From: Acidobacteriota bacterium
GTDB taxonomy: Bacteria > Acidobacteriota > Blastocatellia > RBC074
NCBI GenBank assembly: GCA_018268995.1
Contig: JAFDVL010000042.1
Span: 58,604-120,820, forward strand
Direction: 5' to 3'
DNA: 62,217 nucleotides
Position numbers and translations under genes: made by a program. Below the pieces are notes generated by a model. The model saw nothing but the letters and a program-made list of their open reading frames with translations, ran no database searches and had not been told where the DNA came from. Position 1 is the stretch's first letter; the number at the start of each line of letters is the position of its first letter. Below are positions 53,149-62,181 of this stretch, piece after piece.

Positions 53149-54161
53149 TGGCAAAAAACGCGGTATAGGCTGTCATCACCTGTATAGTCACGGGTGCGGA
53201 TAGGAGATAATGTTGTCCCTGTAGCAATCCAGTTACCACTATAACTATTAATAGTTGCTTGGAAGCTAGCTGTGCCAAGATTCTCGTCACCGAGCCAGTC
53301 CTTAATCCATCCAATCACGGCTCCTACGGCATAGCCAATAGCTGCCCCTATTAATGCCCCCAGCGGTCCTAATGCTGAGCCGATAGCTACACCTACGAGG
53401 CTTGCCAGACATTTAGAAACATATCCCTTCACCTCATCTAGAAGTTTATTAAACCACTCAGGTAGATTACCCCAATCATGTTCGACCAAGGCCAGAGTCA
53501 TTGTATAGACCTTGGGAAACGTATTGCCGCCTTCGTGTATGTTAAAATACTGTAATTGTTTAGGTGGATTATAGACTTTTCTGTCCCCGTCATCAAAGTC
53601 CATTACGTGAAACAACCCACCGGAGCTGCTTTCACCATTCTCGTCAGTTGCAACAGCACCCATGTATATCTCATCTTCGCCCCACTCTCCCCATCCTGAG
53701 CCTGTCTCGTCAAAACATTTAACTTGGTGAAGCCAAAACTTAAGTCCTTTGTGTTCTGTTTGAGGTGTAAGATGATCATAATCCCTTGGAGATGCAATAT
53801 GCACATAATTCTGACGGAACCCTACCAAAAGAGGACTGTATATTTTGTTAATATCCATTTTTTGCAAAGCCGTTGGGTTTTGCAAGTCAAGATCAGCAAA
53901 ACTACGATAGGCAGGATGCTGTTTGTAAATTAGTAGCGGTTGCTTCATTTTAGCTTTCAATTGAGCCACTTTCTCAGGCTTTGCCTGGGAGATAACATTG
54001 ATCAGCTCTTTAAAAAGTTGCTCAAACCGATCATTTGGTGCCTGTTGAAGATCAGCGCCAACTCGAGCTGCAGATAGACGAATTTTTGTAAGGTGATCAC
54101 GTAAAGCCTTAAGTACATTAGTAGGGATTGGGCCATCTGGATGATCAAAGTTGTTGTTCAT
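53130..54161 (-). CDS. glycine-zipper protein paired with subtilase
   Basis: Protein of 343 residues; no family recognised. The N-terminal helical part (about 1-95) is charged. A beta-rich middle follows (about 115-225) with acidic motifs such as EWGEDEIYMGAVATDENGES and DFDDGDRKVYNPPKQL, possibly calcium- or lipid-binding. Next is a hydrophobic glycine zipper at about 251-283 with G or A every third or fourth residue (GVAIGSALGPLGALIG), then a beta-rich C-terminus. There is no signal peptide. GGAG lies 5 nt before the ATG and the subtilase gene overlaps its end. A membrane-inserting effector activated or removed by the protease would fit, but that is inference. The gene is more AT-rich than its neighbours. 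Confidence 0.75.
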   Translation of the reverse strand: MNNNFDHPDGPIPTNVLKALRDHLTKIRLSAARVGADLQQAPNDRFEQLFKELINVISQAKPEKVAQLKAKMKQPLLIYKQHPAYRSFADLDLQNPTALQKMDINKIYSPLLVGFRQNYVHIASPRDYDHLTPQTEHKGLKFWLHQVKCFDETGSGWGEWGEDEIYMGAVATDENGESSSGGLFHVMDFDDGDRKVYNPPKQLQYFNIHEGGNTFPKVYTMTLALVEHDWGNLPEWFNKLLDEVKGYVSKCLASLVGVAIGSALGPLGALIGAAIGYAVGAVIGWIKDWLGDENLGTASFQATINSYSGNWIATGTTLSPIRTRDYTGDDSLYRVFCQWELIT

Positions 54162-54255
54162 AACTACTCCTTCTTTGTAATTATTAGCCAGCTACCGTAC
54201 TCTAGGTAAGATATAGCCTACTAGGTTTGAACTCATCTAACATATTCATGCTTTT

Positions 54256-54290
54256 GTAGATGTACTGACAAATAAGGTTAAGTAGAAATC
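54256..54290. repeat. remnant of the terminal repeat of the 29310 MITE-like element
   Basis: GTAGATGTACTGACAAATAA and the following GGTTAAGT match the end of the MITE-like element (GTAGATGTATTGACAACTTA...GGTTAGA) with few differences. No second end is seen nearby. It lies about 100 bp upstream of the glycine-zipper gene start, at the edge of the AT-rich island. Confidence 0.55.
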
Positions 54291-54431
54291 CCCAGCTACT
54301 TATTTTGAATAAGTTACGCTGAGTAATTTCGACTTATCCTTGCGTTTCATAACATATAGACACTAATACACCAGCACGATTTATTTATAGTGTATTCAAC
54401 TATTGTTTCTTGAAGCGACCTAATCGCGTCC

Positions 54432-54842
54432 TTACTTGATCTGAATAAATTCCAAATACATCGTCAACGCATAAATATTACTTGTTGCCGTAGTACGATC
54501 CCGTTTTGCTCTGAAGACCTCACCCCAGATTGGCATCTCGCGGGACCCATGCCCCACTACAAAATCATCCCCACCGATAATTCGTTTGACCTTCAAGGCT
54601 GGGAATTTCCCATTTTCTTTTGGAATATTTGTTAAATCCGCAGGAGCCGTTTTCAGAGCAGTTGCGGCAGGGCCGTTCCCTTTTGCATCTGCGCCATGAC
54701 AGCTTGCACAATGCGTCATGAAAAGTTTTTGTCCTCGTTCATTTTTTTGCGCAGCAGTCGCCGTTTGCGAAGGGATTAACAGATAACCAGCAACGGCAAA
54801 CAGCAACGCAATGACCGAAATGGAAAACCATCTTCGTAGCAT
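54432..54842 (-). CDS. class I c-type cytochrome
   Basis: Exported single-heme cytochrome of 136 residues. The signal peptide (MLRRWFSISVIALLFAVAGYL) is followed by the heme-binding CASCHG and the Met ligand in the MPIWGEVF segment, the usual order. GGAGG lies 4 nt before the ATG. It probably carries electrons in the periplasm or, if the signal is uncleaved, at the membrane. It is a lone gene between the subtilase island and a YheT-like hydrolase, so its redox partner is unknown. Confidence 0.93.
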   Translation of the reverse strand: MLRRWFSISVIALLFAVAGYLLIPSQTATAAQKNERGQKLFMTHCASCHGADAKGNGPAATALKTAPADLTNIPKENGKFPALKVKRIIGGDDFVVGHGSREMPIWGEVFRAKRDRTTATSNIYALTMYLEFIQIK

Positions 54843-54996
54843 ATTCCCTCCCTTGTTGTGCTTGGAATCCTGGAGTTGGCAATCTGGAATGGGGCAAATA
54901 TTGTGCCAATCTAAAGGCGGATAGAAAGCTCAGCCAGTAACCGGAAAGTTGCAAAAAATGAGTCTTTTCGCCCAGTTATGCTGTTTGTTCTTACGC

Positions 54997-56001
54997 TTAC
55001 ATCGCTACGGCTGAGCAATAATCAACAGCCACCTGTTCAGCCCAGTAATTATCCCCCGCAGAAGGCTGTGGTTGCCAGAACCCCACATGTCCCCCGTATT
55101 TGGGGGTCAAGAGCGCAACGTGTTCATACCTTGGCAAGTTTGCAAATGGCGTGAATGGAATGAAAGGATCATCCTGCGCATGAATGATTAAGGCGGGAAC
55201 ACGAATTCGGCTCAGGTAAGGCAAGGAACTGGCTTGCACATAATAATCACGCGCATCGCGAAACCCGAAATGCGGGGCGGTGACGACCTCATCAAAATCC
55301 CACAACTTGCGGGCGCGGGACAGTTTTTCCAGATCGCAAATTCCGGGGAAAAGCGCGGCTTTGCGCTGCATCTTGCGTTTCAGACTCCGCAAAAAACGCC
55401 GATCATAAATAAAATTTCGCGTTTCACGAATGGCAATCGAACAAAGCTCCAAATCAATCGGCGGGCTGATCGCCGCGACGGCTTTGAGCTGCGCCGGAGC
55501 AGTCTCACCCAATTCTCCAGCCAGCTTGAGGGATTGATTTGCCCCCATCGAAACCCCAATCAAATAAAGCGCAGGCAATTGATCCTCGGTAATCAATTCC
55601 AGCAAAAGCGCACGTAAATCGGTCGTCCAACCGGAATGATACAAGGTCGGCGTCAGGTGTTCCGTGCCGCCACAATTGCGGACATTCATTCGCACCACAT
55701 TAAATCCTGCCCGCCAGGCTTTCTCAGCAATGCCCAGCATATAATGCCGATCTGCATCGCCTTCCAGCCCGTGAACAAGAATTGCTGTCCGCCGCTCCTG
55801 ACGATTCTGCTGCCAGTGGCAGTAAGCCACAATGGTCGTATCTGGAGTGGTTCTGAACTCTCTGCGCTCGGCAACCGGAAGAGTAAATTTACGTTTGTAC
55901 ATCGCCGCGAAGATCGTCATGGAGTGACCGTTATGCAAGGCGCGAGGCGGTGCAAAAGGCAGGGGATGAAAGTCAGGCACAAGTGGATGAAGCATACGCA
56001 T
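54997..56001 (-). CDS. YheT-like alpha/beta hydrolase
   Basis: Hydrolase of 334 residues. The N-terminal FAPPRALHNGH motif is typical of the YheT/ABHD1-3 group. The nucleophile is Ser in GVSMGAN, the acid is Asp in HAQDDPFIP and the catalytic His is in GGHVGFW. Members are esterases of poorly known substrates. ATG 56001 keeps the family N-terminus; an ATG two codons later is equally possible and there is no clear ribosome site. The upstream gap is 356 bp to a divergent TonB-receptor gene. Confidence 0.9.
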   Translation of the reverse strand: MRMLHPLVPDFHPLPFAPPRALHNGHSMTIFAAMYKRKFTLPVAERREFRTTPDTTIVAYCHWQQNRQERRTAILVHGLEGDADRHYMLGIAEKAWRAGFNVVRMNVRNCGGTEHLTPTLYHSGWTTDLRALLLELITEDQLPALYLIGVSMGANQSLKLAGELGETAPAQLKAVAAISPPIDLELCSIAIRETRNFIYDRRFLRSLKRKMQRKAALFPGICDLEKLSRARKLWDFDEVVTAPHFGFRDARDYYVQASSLPYLSRIRVPALIIHAQDDPFIPFTPFANLPRYEHVALLTPKYGGHVGFWQPQPSAGDNYWAEQVAVDYCSAVAM

Positions 56002-56357
56002 TTCTTTGGCAGATGTACCATCGGATGTTCGCTATCGCAAGTCTCTCAATGCAGGTGCGCGGCAGAAACCCGCTGAAATTTCGCTGCTTCCTTGTTCACT
56101 GTTTGACCTGACCGTATAATCCCCACAGCCAAGCAAAACGTCACCTGATTGAATTAGGATTCTCAGGATAGATTTTCGACTTTTGCTTTGGTCGCTTTGC
56201 TGCGATGACAAAATCAGCAACGTAGTCAGATTGCTGAGCATTTTCAAATAATTAATTCACCAATCAAGTTGATAGCTCAAAGCTGAAGATGGCTTACGCT
56301 GTGAGATGAAGGTGTTGTGTCTGTAGCTCTAAATCTAACCCAGGAGGAATAATATCC
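56002..56357. other. divergent intergenic region
   Basis: About 356 bp between the YheT-like hydrolase and the Oar-like receptor. AGGAGG lies 10 nt before ATG 56358. I see no clear promoter, repeat or RNA element. Confidence 0.5.
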
Positions 56358-59300
56358 ATGCTTACCATCAAAAAAGTACCCCTACTTAGCTGCCTGCTCT
56401 GTTTGCTAGCCGGAGCGATTTTCGCGCAGGAATTTCGCGGGCAGATTTCCGGGCGCGTCACTGAGGCGTCTGGCGCTGCCGTCCCGAATGCAACGGTCAC
56501 CGTGACAAATGCGGCAACCAACTCAACAACAACGGCGACCACCAATGAAAATGGCGAATATGTCGTTCTCTATCTAACCCCAGGACAATATTCTGTTACC
56601 GTTGAAGCCAAGGGCTTCAAGAAATCTATTCGCCAAAACATTGAAGTACGCATCGGCGACAAACTCGCACTGGATGTCGCCCTAGAAGTCGGAGCCGTGA
56701 CTGATTCCGTTAACATTACCTCCGATGCGCCATTGTTGGAAACGACCTCTGCCTCGTCGGGACAGGTCATTGACCAGCGCCGGATTTCCGAGTTACCGCT
56801 ATCAGACGGCAATCCGTTTACGCTGGCACGCGTTGCCCCAGGCATCGCCTACACGGGTGATTTACGATTTTCGCGCGCCTTTGATAACGGCGGCACCTCC
56901 TCCATCGTGGCGGATGGCGCACCGGGGCGCAATGAATTCACCTTGGACGGTGTACCGAATATGGCCAGTGGCGGCGGGCTCGGACGCGTCGCATTTGTGC
57001 CGCCGGCAGACGCCGTACAGGAATTCAAAGTCGAAACAGCCGCGTATGATGGGCAAACCGCACACACCGCAGGAGCGACCGTCAACGTGACGCTCAAAAA
57101 CGGCGGCAACCAGTTTCACGGAACGGTGTATGAATTCGTTCGCAACGACGTTCTTTCGGCCAATACGTTCATCCTCAATCGCACGAATTTAGCCTCCAAT
57201 CCCGCCCGCGACCGCGACAAGGACGGCAAAGCTGACCGTGATCCGCTGCGGTACAACCGCTATGGTTTCACCGTTGGCGGCCCCGTGTTCCTGCCTCGCT
57301 TCGGCACAGGCGGTGCGCCTTATTGGAGCGGCAAAAATCGCAGCTTCTTTTTCTTCGCATACGAAGGATTGAAAGACGTGTTTCCCGAACCAGGCGTCTT
57401 TACGGTGCCAACGCTCAAACAGCGCAACGGTGATTTTTCTGATTTACTGCCAGCCATCGTGATTTATGATCCGGCAACGGGCGTCGCGGAAGGCTCGCGG
57501 GTACGCCGGACAGCTTTTACAGGCAACATCATTCCGCAGGGCCGTCTCAGTCCGATTGCGCTGAATTATTTGAAATACTATCCGTTGCCGAACCAACCAG
57601 GCGATGCCCAGGGCCGCAACAATTACATCAGCGGCAACCCGCGCACTGATAACTTTCACTCAGAAAGCGTTCGCTTCGATCAGACCCTGAGCGAAAAGCA
57701 ACGCTTCTTCCTTCGCTACACGCATAACAACCGCAAGGAAGCGCGCGGCAATTGGACAGGTGTGGTCAATGGCATTCGTCCGACAGGGAATTTCCTGTTC
57801 CGCATCAACGATGGTGGTTCGTTCGATCACATTTACAGTTTTTCCGCTAATACGATTCTCAACACACGTGTCGGCTTTTCGCGTTTTGACGAACCGAACA
57901 TTCGTCAACATCAGGGCAATTTCAACCCAGCCTCTTTAGGATTTCCCACCGCCACCGCAGCACTCTTTGGCCCGGAACAATATCTGCCACGCTTTGAAAT
58001 CGGCAACTATTCGGTGCTGGGTGATAGTGTCGGCGGCGGTTCGACCCACAACATTTATTCCGTGCAACCAACGTTGACGCGCATCGCAGGCAAACATTCG
58101 TTCCGCATCGGATACGATTTTCGTTCGTATCGGGAAAATGCGTTTGGCGCGGGTCAGGCTGCCGGGCGATATGATTTCGGTAACACCTTCACGCGTGGCC
58201 CCCTGGACAATTCAGCGGCGGGGGCAATCGGTCAGGAACTGGCGGCCTTTCTGCTTGGACAGCCGACAGGCGGGACGATTGAACGAAATGTGGCGCGATC
58301 AAATCAAACACTCTATCAAGGAATGTTCTTTCATGATGATTGGCGGATGAGCAGCAAGCTGACACTCAATCTCGGTTTGCGGTATGAATATGAAGGCGCG
58401 ACGAACGAACGGTTCAATCGCAACATCTACAACTTCGACTTTGCCGCCGCCAGCCCGGTCGAAGCTGCCGCCAAAACGGCTTACACCGCTAGTCCGATTC
58501 CTGAAATCCCGGTCGCCAACTTCAATGTCAAAGGCGGCTTGATCTTTGCTGATAGCAACCGACGTTCGTTTTGGGATGCGGACAAAAACAACTTCCAGCC
58601 ACGCATCGGATTTGCTTATCAATGGAACGATAAGACAGTGCTGCGCGGCGGGTGGGGAATTTACACCGTGCCGTTTGTCATTGGTGGTGTGCAACAACCG
58701 GGGTTCTCACAAGCCACACCGATTGTCGCCAGTGCCAACAACGGCTTGACGTTTTTGTCATCGCTCGCCAATCCCTTCCCCACCGGAGTTATTGCACCTG
58801 CCGGAGCGAGTCTGGGCCTTTCAGCACAACTGGGGCAAGGCGTGACCTTTACACCGCGAAATTTGAAGAATACGCAAGCGCAGCGGTGGTCATTTGGGAT
58901 TCAACGCGAATTGCCAGGAAATTGGTTGGTTGAAGCAACCTATGTCGGCAATCGCGGCTATGATGGCGTCGTCAGTGTCCCCCTCAATCCAATTCCGAAG
59001 CAATATCTTTCGACCAGCCCCTTCCGCGATGCGGCGCAAACCGCTGCCGCAGGCTTTTTAAGTGCGGCAGTCACAAATCCCTTCCGCACGCTGATTCCAG
59101 GCACAGGGCATAACAACGCCACGATTTCGCGCGGGCAGTTATTACGCCCGTATCCGCAATTCACTGGCATTACAGGCATCCGCAATGATGCTTCCAGCAA
59201 TTATCACAGCGGCCAGTTACGCCTGGAAAAACGTTTCACCAGTGGGTTCACCACGCTCATCAGTTACACGTTCTCGAAGTTCCTGGAAAAAGGGTCACTG

Positions 59301-59936
59301 CTGAATGAAGTAGATACCCAATTCGAGCGTCGCCTGTCAGATGCCGACACGCCTCATCGGTTCGTCATCAGCGGCATTTGGGAATTGCCTTTCGGGCGCG
59401 GGCGCAAGTTTGGCAGCAACTGGAATCGCGGCGTTGACGTATTGTTAGGCGGTTGGCAGGTGCAAGGCATCGGGCAATTACAGGCCGGGCGTCCGCTGAC
59501 GATTGGCAATGTCTATTACAACGGCGACATCACCAAATTGAAAACCGACATTAAGAGCGAGAACTTCGATACGTTTGTATTCAATACCAGCGGATTCTAT
59601 TTCACCGATGCCACGGTGCAAACCAATGGAGTCGTGGACCCGGTCAAACAACGCGCCGATACGCGAATTCAGTTAACCACGAATTACCGCACGCTCCCAT
59701 CACGTTTTTCGATGTTTCGCGGCGATGCGCTAAATCTGTGGGATTTGTCGGTCAGCAAGAACTTTTCCATCACCGAAACCGTCAAGTTTCAGTTGCGTGG
59801 CGAGTTCTTGAATGCCTTCAATAAAGTTATTTTCGACAATCCGAATCTGACAACCAATAACACCAACTTTGGCAAAATCACGGGACAGGCAAATTTGCCG
59901 CGCGATGTGCAAATCGGCTTGAAACTGATTTTCTAA
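56358..59936 (+). CDS. Oar-like TonB-dependent receptor with carboxypeptidase-regulatory domain
   Basis: Outer-membrane protein of 1192 residues. Signal peptide, then a carboxypeptidase-regulatory-like Ig domain (about 28-110, QISGRVTEASGAAVPNATVTVTN). A plug follows (about 115-245, ISELPLSDGNPFTLARVAPG, NEFTLDGVPN, VQEFKVETAAYDGQ), then a long beta-barrel ending in a terminal Phe. Large receptors of this build are abundant in Acidobacteriota and thought to import glycans or peptides, but the ligand is not readable from sequence. An esterase and two further genes follow on the same strand after a hairpin. Confidence 0.94.
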   Translation: MLTIKKVPLLSCLLCLLAGAIFAQEFRGQISGRVTEASGAAVPNATVTVTNAATNSTTTATTNENGEYVVLYLTPGQYSVTVEAKGFKKSIRQNIEVRIGDKLALDVALEVGAVTDSVNITSDAPLLETTSASSGQVIDQRRISELPLSDGNPFTLARVAPGIAYTGDLRFSRAFDNGGTSSIVADGAPGRNEFTLDGVPNMASGGGLGRVAFVPPADAVQEFKVETAAYDGQTAHTAGATVNVTLKNGGNQFHGTVYEFVRNDVLSANTFILNRTNLASNPARDRDKDGKADRDPLRYNRYGFTVGGPVFLPRFGTGGAPYWSGKNRSFFFFAYEGLKDVFPEPGVFTVPTLKQRNGDFSDLLPAIVIYDPATGVAEGSRVRRTAFTGNIIPQGRLSPIALNYLKYYPLPNQPGDAQGRNNYISGNPRTDNFHSESVRFDQTLSEKQRFFLRYTHNNRKEARGNWTGVVNGIRPTGNFLFRINDGGSFDHIYSFSANTILNTRVGFSRFDEPNIRQHQGNFNPASLGFPTATAALFGPEQYLPRFEIGNYSVLGDSVGGGSTHNIYSVQPTLTRIAGKHSFRIGYDFRSYRENAFGAGQAAGRYDFGNTFTRGPLDNSAAGAIGQELAAFLLGQPTGGTIERNVARSNQTLYQGMFFHDDWRMSSKLTLNLGLRYEYEGATNERFNRNIYNFDFAAASPVEAAAKTAYTASPIPEIPVANFNVKGGLIFADSNRRSFWDADKNNFQPRIGFAYQWNDKTVLRGGWGIYTVPFVIGGVQQPGFSQATPIVASANNGLTFLSSLANPFPTGVIAPAGASLGLSAQLGQGVTFTPRNLKNTQAQRWSFGIQRELPGNWLVEATYVGNRGYDGVVSVPLNPIPKQYLSTSPFRDAAQTAAAGFLSAAVTNPFRTLIPGTGHNNATISRGQLLRPYPQFTGITGIRNDASSNYHSGQLRLEKRFTSGFTTLISYTFSKFLEKGSLLNEVDTQFERRLSDADTPHRFVISGIWELPFGRGRKFGSNWNRGVDVLLGGWQVQGIGQLQAGRPLTIGNVYYNGDITKLKTDIKSENFDTFVFNTSGFYFTDATVQTNGVVDPVKQRADTRIQLTTNYRTLPSRFSMFRGDALNLWDLSVSKNFSITETVKFQLRGEFLNAFNKVIFDNPNLTTNNTNFGKITGQANLPRDVQIGLKLIF

Positions 59937-59962
59937 TTTGCGTGTTGGACGCCTGAAAATAC

Positions 59963-59997
59963 GAGGTACAGGGTTGCTTTTGGCAGTCCTGTACCTC
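59963..59997 (+). terminator. hairpin after the Oar-like receptor gene
   Basis: GAGGTACAGG pairs perfectly with CCTGTACCTC across a 15-nt loop, 26 nt after the stop. A modest T-rich AAGTTTATT follows. It may be a terminator or a REP-like palindrome, as it contains a GTAC foot. Confidence 0.6.
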
Positions 59998-60038
59998 AAG
60001 TTTATTACGCACGAAAAAAGATTCTGAACTGGAGACGC

Positions 60039-60872
60039 ATGCACAAACGACTTTTCCTTCTCTGCTGTCTGTTTATCACCATCACCACGCAAGCCCAAAT
60101 GCGCAAAGACATCGAATTTGCCAAACCAAATGGCATCAGTCTTACCCTGGATGCCTTTATTCCCGACGGCAAAGGCCCGTTTCCGACGGTCATTATTGTC
60201 CACGGCGGCGGATTCGTGCGCGGCGATAAACAAACTTACGTGCCACCGCTGTTCGAGCCGCTCTCCAAGGCCGGATTTGCCTGGTTCACCATCAACTACC
60301 GCCTGCATCCGCAAGCGCAATTCCCTTCCAATGTCGAAGATGTCGAAGCCGCGATTCGCTGGGTCAAGGCCCATGCCAAAGAATACAAGGTTGATTTGAA
60401 ACGCATCGTTTTGATGGGCGAATCGGCAGGAGGGGCGCTGGTGTCGTATGCCGGAGTTCGTCATCAACCAGACACGCGTGTCGCGGCTGTCGTGCCATTT
60501 TACGGCGTCCACGATTGGGCCTTGCGCTTGCAGCAGGAACGCGAAGGCAAAGTCGGGCCAAGCGTTTGGCGTGAGGCCTTCAAAGTTCCGGCAGACAACG
60601 ATCCCGGATTATCGGCGCGGTTGCGTGAAATCTCGGCCACGACCTTTATCAAAAAGGGCTTGCCACCCTTCCTGCTTATTCACGGCACAGCGGATAAACA
60701 GGTGAACTACCAGCAATCGGTCGAATTCCAAAAGAAGATGCAGGCGGCGGGCAATGTTTGTGATTTAATTACGGTCGAAGGCGCAGATCACGGCATGGGG
60801 ATCATCACGAAATATCCAGACACACAGGTAAAAATGATTGCCTGGCTCAAACAGACACTAAAAATAAAGTAG
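60039..60872 (+). CDS. secreted alpha/beta hydrolase (esterase/lipase-like)
   Basis: Exported hydrolase of 277 residues. A signal peptide (MHKRLFLLCCLFITITTQAQ) precedes the fold with the HSL-type oxyanion motif HGGGF, nucleophile Ser in GESAGG, acid Asp in GTADKQV and catalytic His in ADHGMG. The set matches the BD-FAE/acetyl-xylan esterase-like group. GGAG lies 4 nt before the ATG. It stands behind an Oar-like TonB receptor and may act on the same type of ligand before or after import; that link is inferred from adjacency. Confidence 0.92.
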   Translation: MHKRLFLLCCLFITITTQAQMRKDIEFAKPNGISLTLDAFIPDGKGPFPTVIIVHGGGFVRGDKQTYVPPLFEPLSKAGFAWFTINYRLHPQAQFPSNVEDVEAAIRWVKAHAKEYKVDLKRIVLMGESAGGALVSYAGVRHQPDTRVAAVVPFYGVHDWALRLQQEREGKVGPSVWREAFKVPADNDPGLSARLREISATTFIKKGLPPFLLIHGTADKQVNYQQSVEFQKKMQAAGNVCDLITVEGADHGMGIITKYPDTQVKMIAWLKQTLKIK

Positions 60873-60883
60873 CAGTAAACCGG

Positions 60884-61507
60884 ATGTATCAATCAAACAC
60901 AGGGACTTCTCTCCAGGCTTTAGCGTTTATCATAGGGTTATTTTGCGTTTGCATTTTCGGAGCACAGGCGACGGGGCAGGAAATAAAATCCCCCCTGTCG
61001 CCAGAGGACAAAGGAAACCTGACAGAAGTCTTGCGTATTCCAGCGAAGACACAGATTGAGATCAAAACCGTCTCTCTCAGACCCAGTCGCAGCTATACAA
61101 TTTATGTTGGTACTCGCTTTGATTTTGAAGTTGAAGACCCCATCAAGGCCTGGATTGAGCGCTGGAACGAAAAACAGGCTCGAAAATTTGGCAAGCTGAT
61201 TCTGACTGACGATTTGCAGGAAGCCGACATCGTGCTGGTGCAATACCTTGATTTCATGACTGAGATTTCGGAAACGATTTATCACCCGATTATCGCCACA
61301 CACAGCGGAATCGCGGTGCCACACCGCGAAGACAACAAATATTCGCCGATGCACGCTTATCTGCTCGTCCCACAAGCCGAAGGGTTTGCCATGCTCTGGC
61401 ATCACCAACGGCTCGCCCGATATGAAATTATGGCCCGTGAGAAAAAAGATTCCGGGCGGAAACTGACAAACACGCTGGCCAGACTCCTCAAGAAACAGCA
61501 ACTATAA
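60884..61507 (+). CDS. exported protein of unknown function
   Basis: Protein of 207 residues with an N-terminal hydrophobic segment (about 12-30) that can serve as a signal peptide. I do not recognise the mature domain; it is mixed alpha/beta with the segments YTIYVGTRFDFEVEDP, KLILTDDLQEADIVLVQYLD and a Lys/Arg-rich C-terminal helix. It starts 11 nt after the esterase stop and the PAP2 gene follows 5 nt after its own, so all three are probably one transcription unit. No ribosome site is obvious. Confidence 0.72.
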   Translation: MYQSNTGTSLQALAFIIGLFCVCIFGAQATGQEIKSPLSPEDKGNLTEVLRIPAKTQIEIKTVSLRPSRSYTIYVGTRFDFEVEDPIKAWIERWNEKQARKFGKLILTDDLQEADIVLVQYLDFMTEISETIYHPIIATHSGIAVPHREDNKYSPMHAYLLVPQAEGFAMLWHHQRLARYEIMAREKKDSGRKLTNTLARLLKKQQL

Positions 61508-61512
61508 AACCC

Positions 61513-62181
61513 ATGAAAAACCCGCTCGAATCAATCCCACAAAGCGCAACGACAACGAACAAACTCGCCTGGATACGATGGGGAATAGATTGCTTAGCAG
61601 CCGTTTTGCTCCTGCTCGCAGCCGCAAAGTTTGCCTATTTCCCCGGTGATTTGCAGTTCACAAATCTGGTGCAATCAACGGTTGGCGAAAATGTTGGCTG
61701 GGCCAGAACGGTGACAGGACTGGTTTCAGCCCCTTCGATTTATGTGTTGCTGGGGATCACAATTGCCCTGGCCTGGTGGATGGCAGGATGGCGCGGGGCG
61801 GTCTTAGCAATCCTGAGCTATCTTGTTTTATGGCAGGCCGAGCCGTACTTGAAGATGATTGCTGCACGCCCGCGCCCATCAGCCAATCTCGTGCGCGTCT
61901 TTGGCAACTCGTCAGGATTCTCTTTTCCCTCCGGGTTTGGGCTGATTTTCTTTTCGACGATTGGGTATTTGGCAGTGCTGGCCCATCAACAATTGCCCAA
62001 GGCTACGCGCTGGGTTGTAGTAACAATCTGTGGCGTGCTTTTGTTGATTGGTGGCTGTGCCCGCATCGCACTTGGCGCGCATTGGCTGAGCGATATTTAT
62101 GGCGCATATCTGATCGGTTTCGTGTGGACGAAGCTGCTCGTGCTGGTTGGAGTGCAAAGTGCAGAAGCCCGCACGCAGTAA
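61513..62181 (+). CDS. PAP2-family membrane phosphatase-like protein with altered PSGH motif
   Basis: Membrane protein of 222 residues with about six helices. The phosphatase motifs are recognisable: KMIAARPRP (Lys-x6-Arg-Pro), FPSGF where the family has PSGH, and ARIALGAHWLSD (Arg-x5-His-x3-Asp). The His of PSGH, thought to act as general acid, is Phe here (codon 61936-61938), whereas the nucleophilic His is kept. The enzyme may be inactive or use another proton donor. Family members dephosphorylate lipid phosphates such as undecaprenyl pyrophosphate. Start ATG follows 5 nt after the preceding gene. Confidence 0.88.
   Translation: MKNPLESIPQSATTTNKLAWIRWGIDCLAAVLLLLAAAKFAYFPGDLQFTNLVQSTVGENVGWARTVTGLVSAPSIYVLLGITIALAWWMAGWRGAVLAILSYLVLWQAEPYLKMIAARPRPSANLVRVFGNSSGFSFPSGFGLIFFSTIGYLAVLAHQQLPKATRWVVVTICGVLLLIGGCARIALGAHWLSDIYGAYLIGFVWTKLLVLVGVQSAEARTQ

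Noticed and set aside
59730..60512. 260-codon open frame on the minus strand
   Set aside because: It runs across the end of the receptor gene, the terminator hairpin and the esterase, all well-supported plus-strand features.
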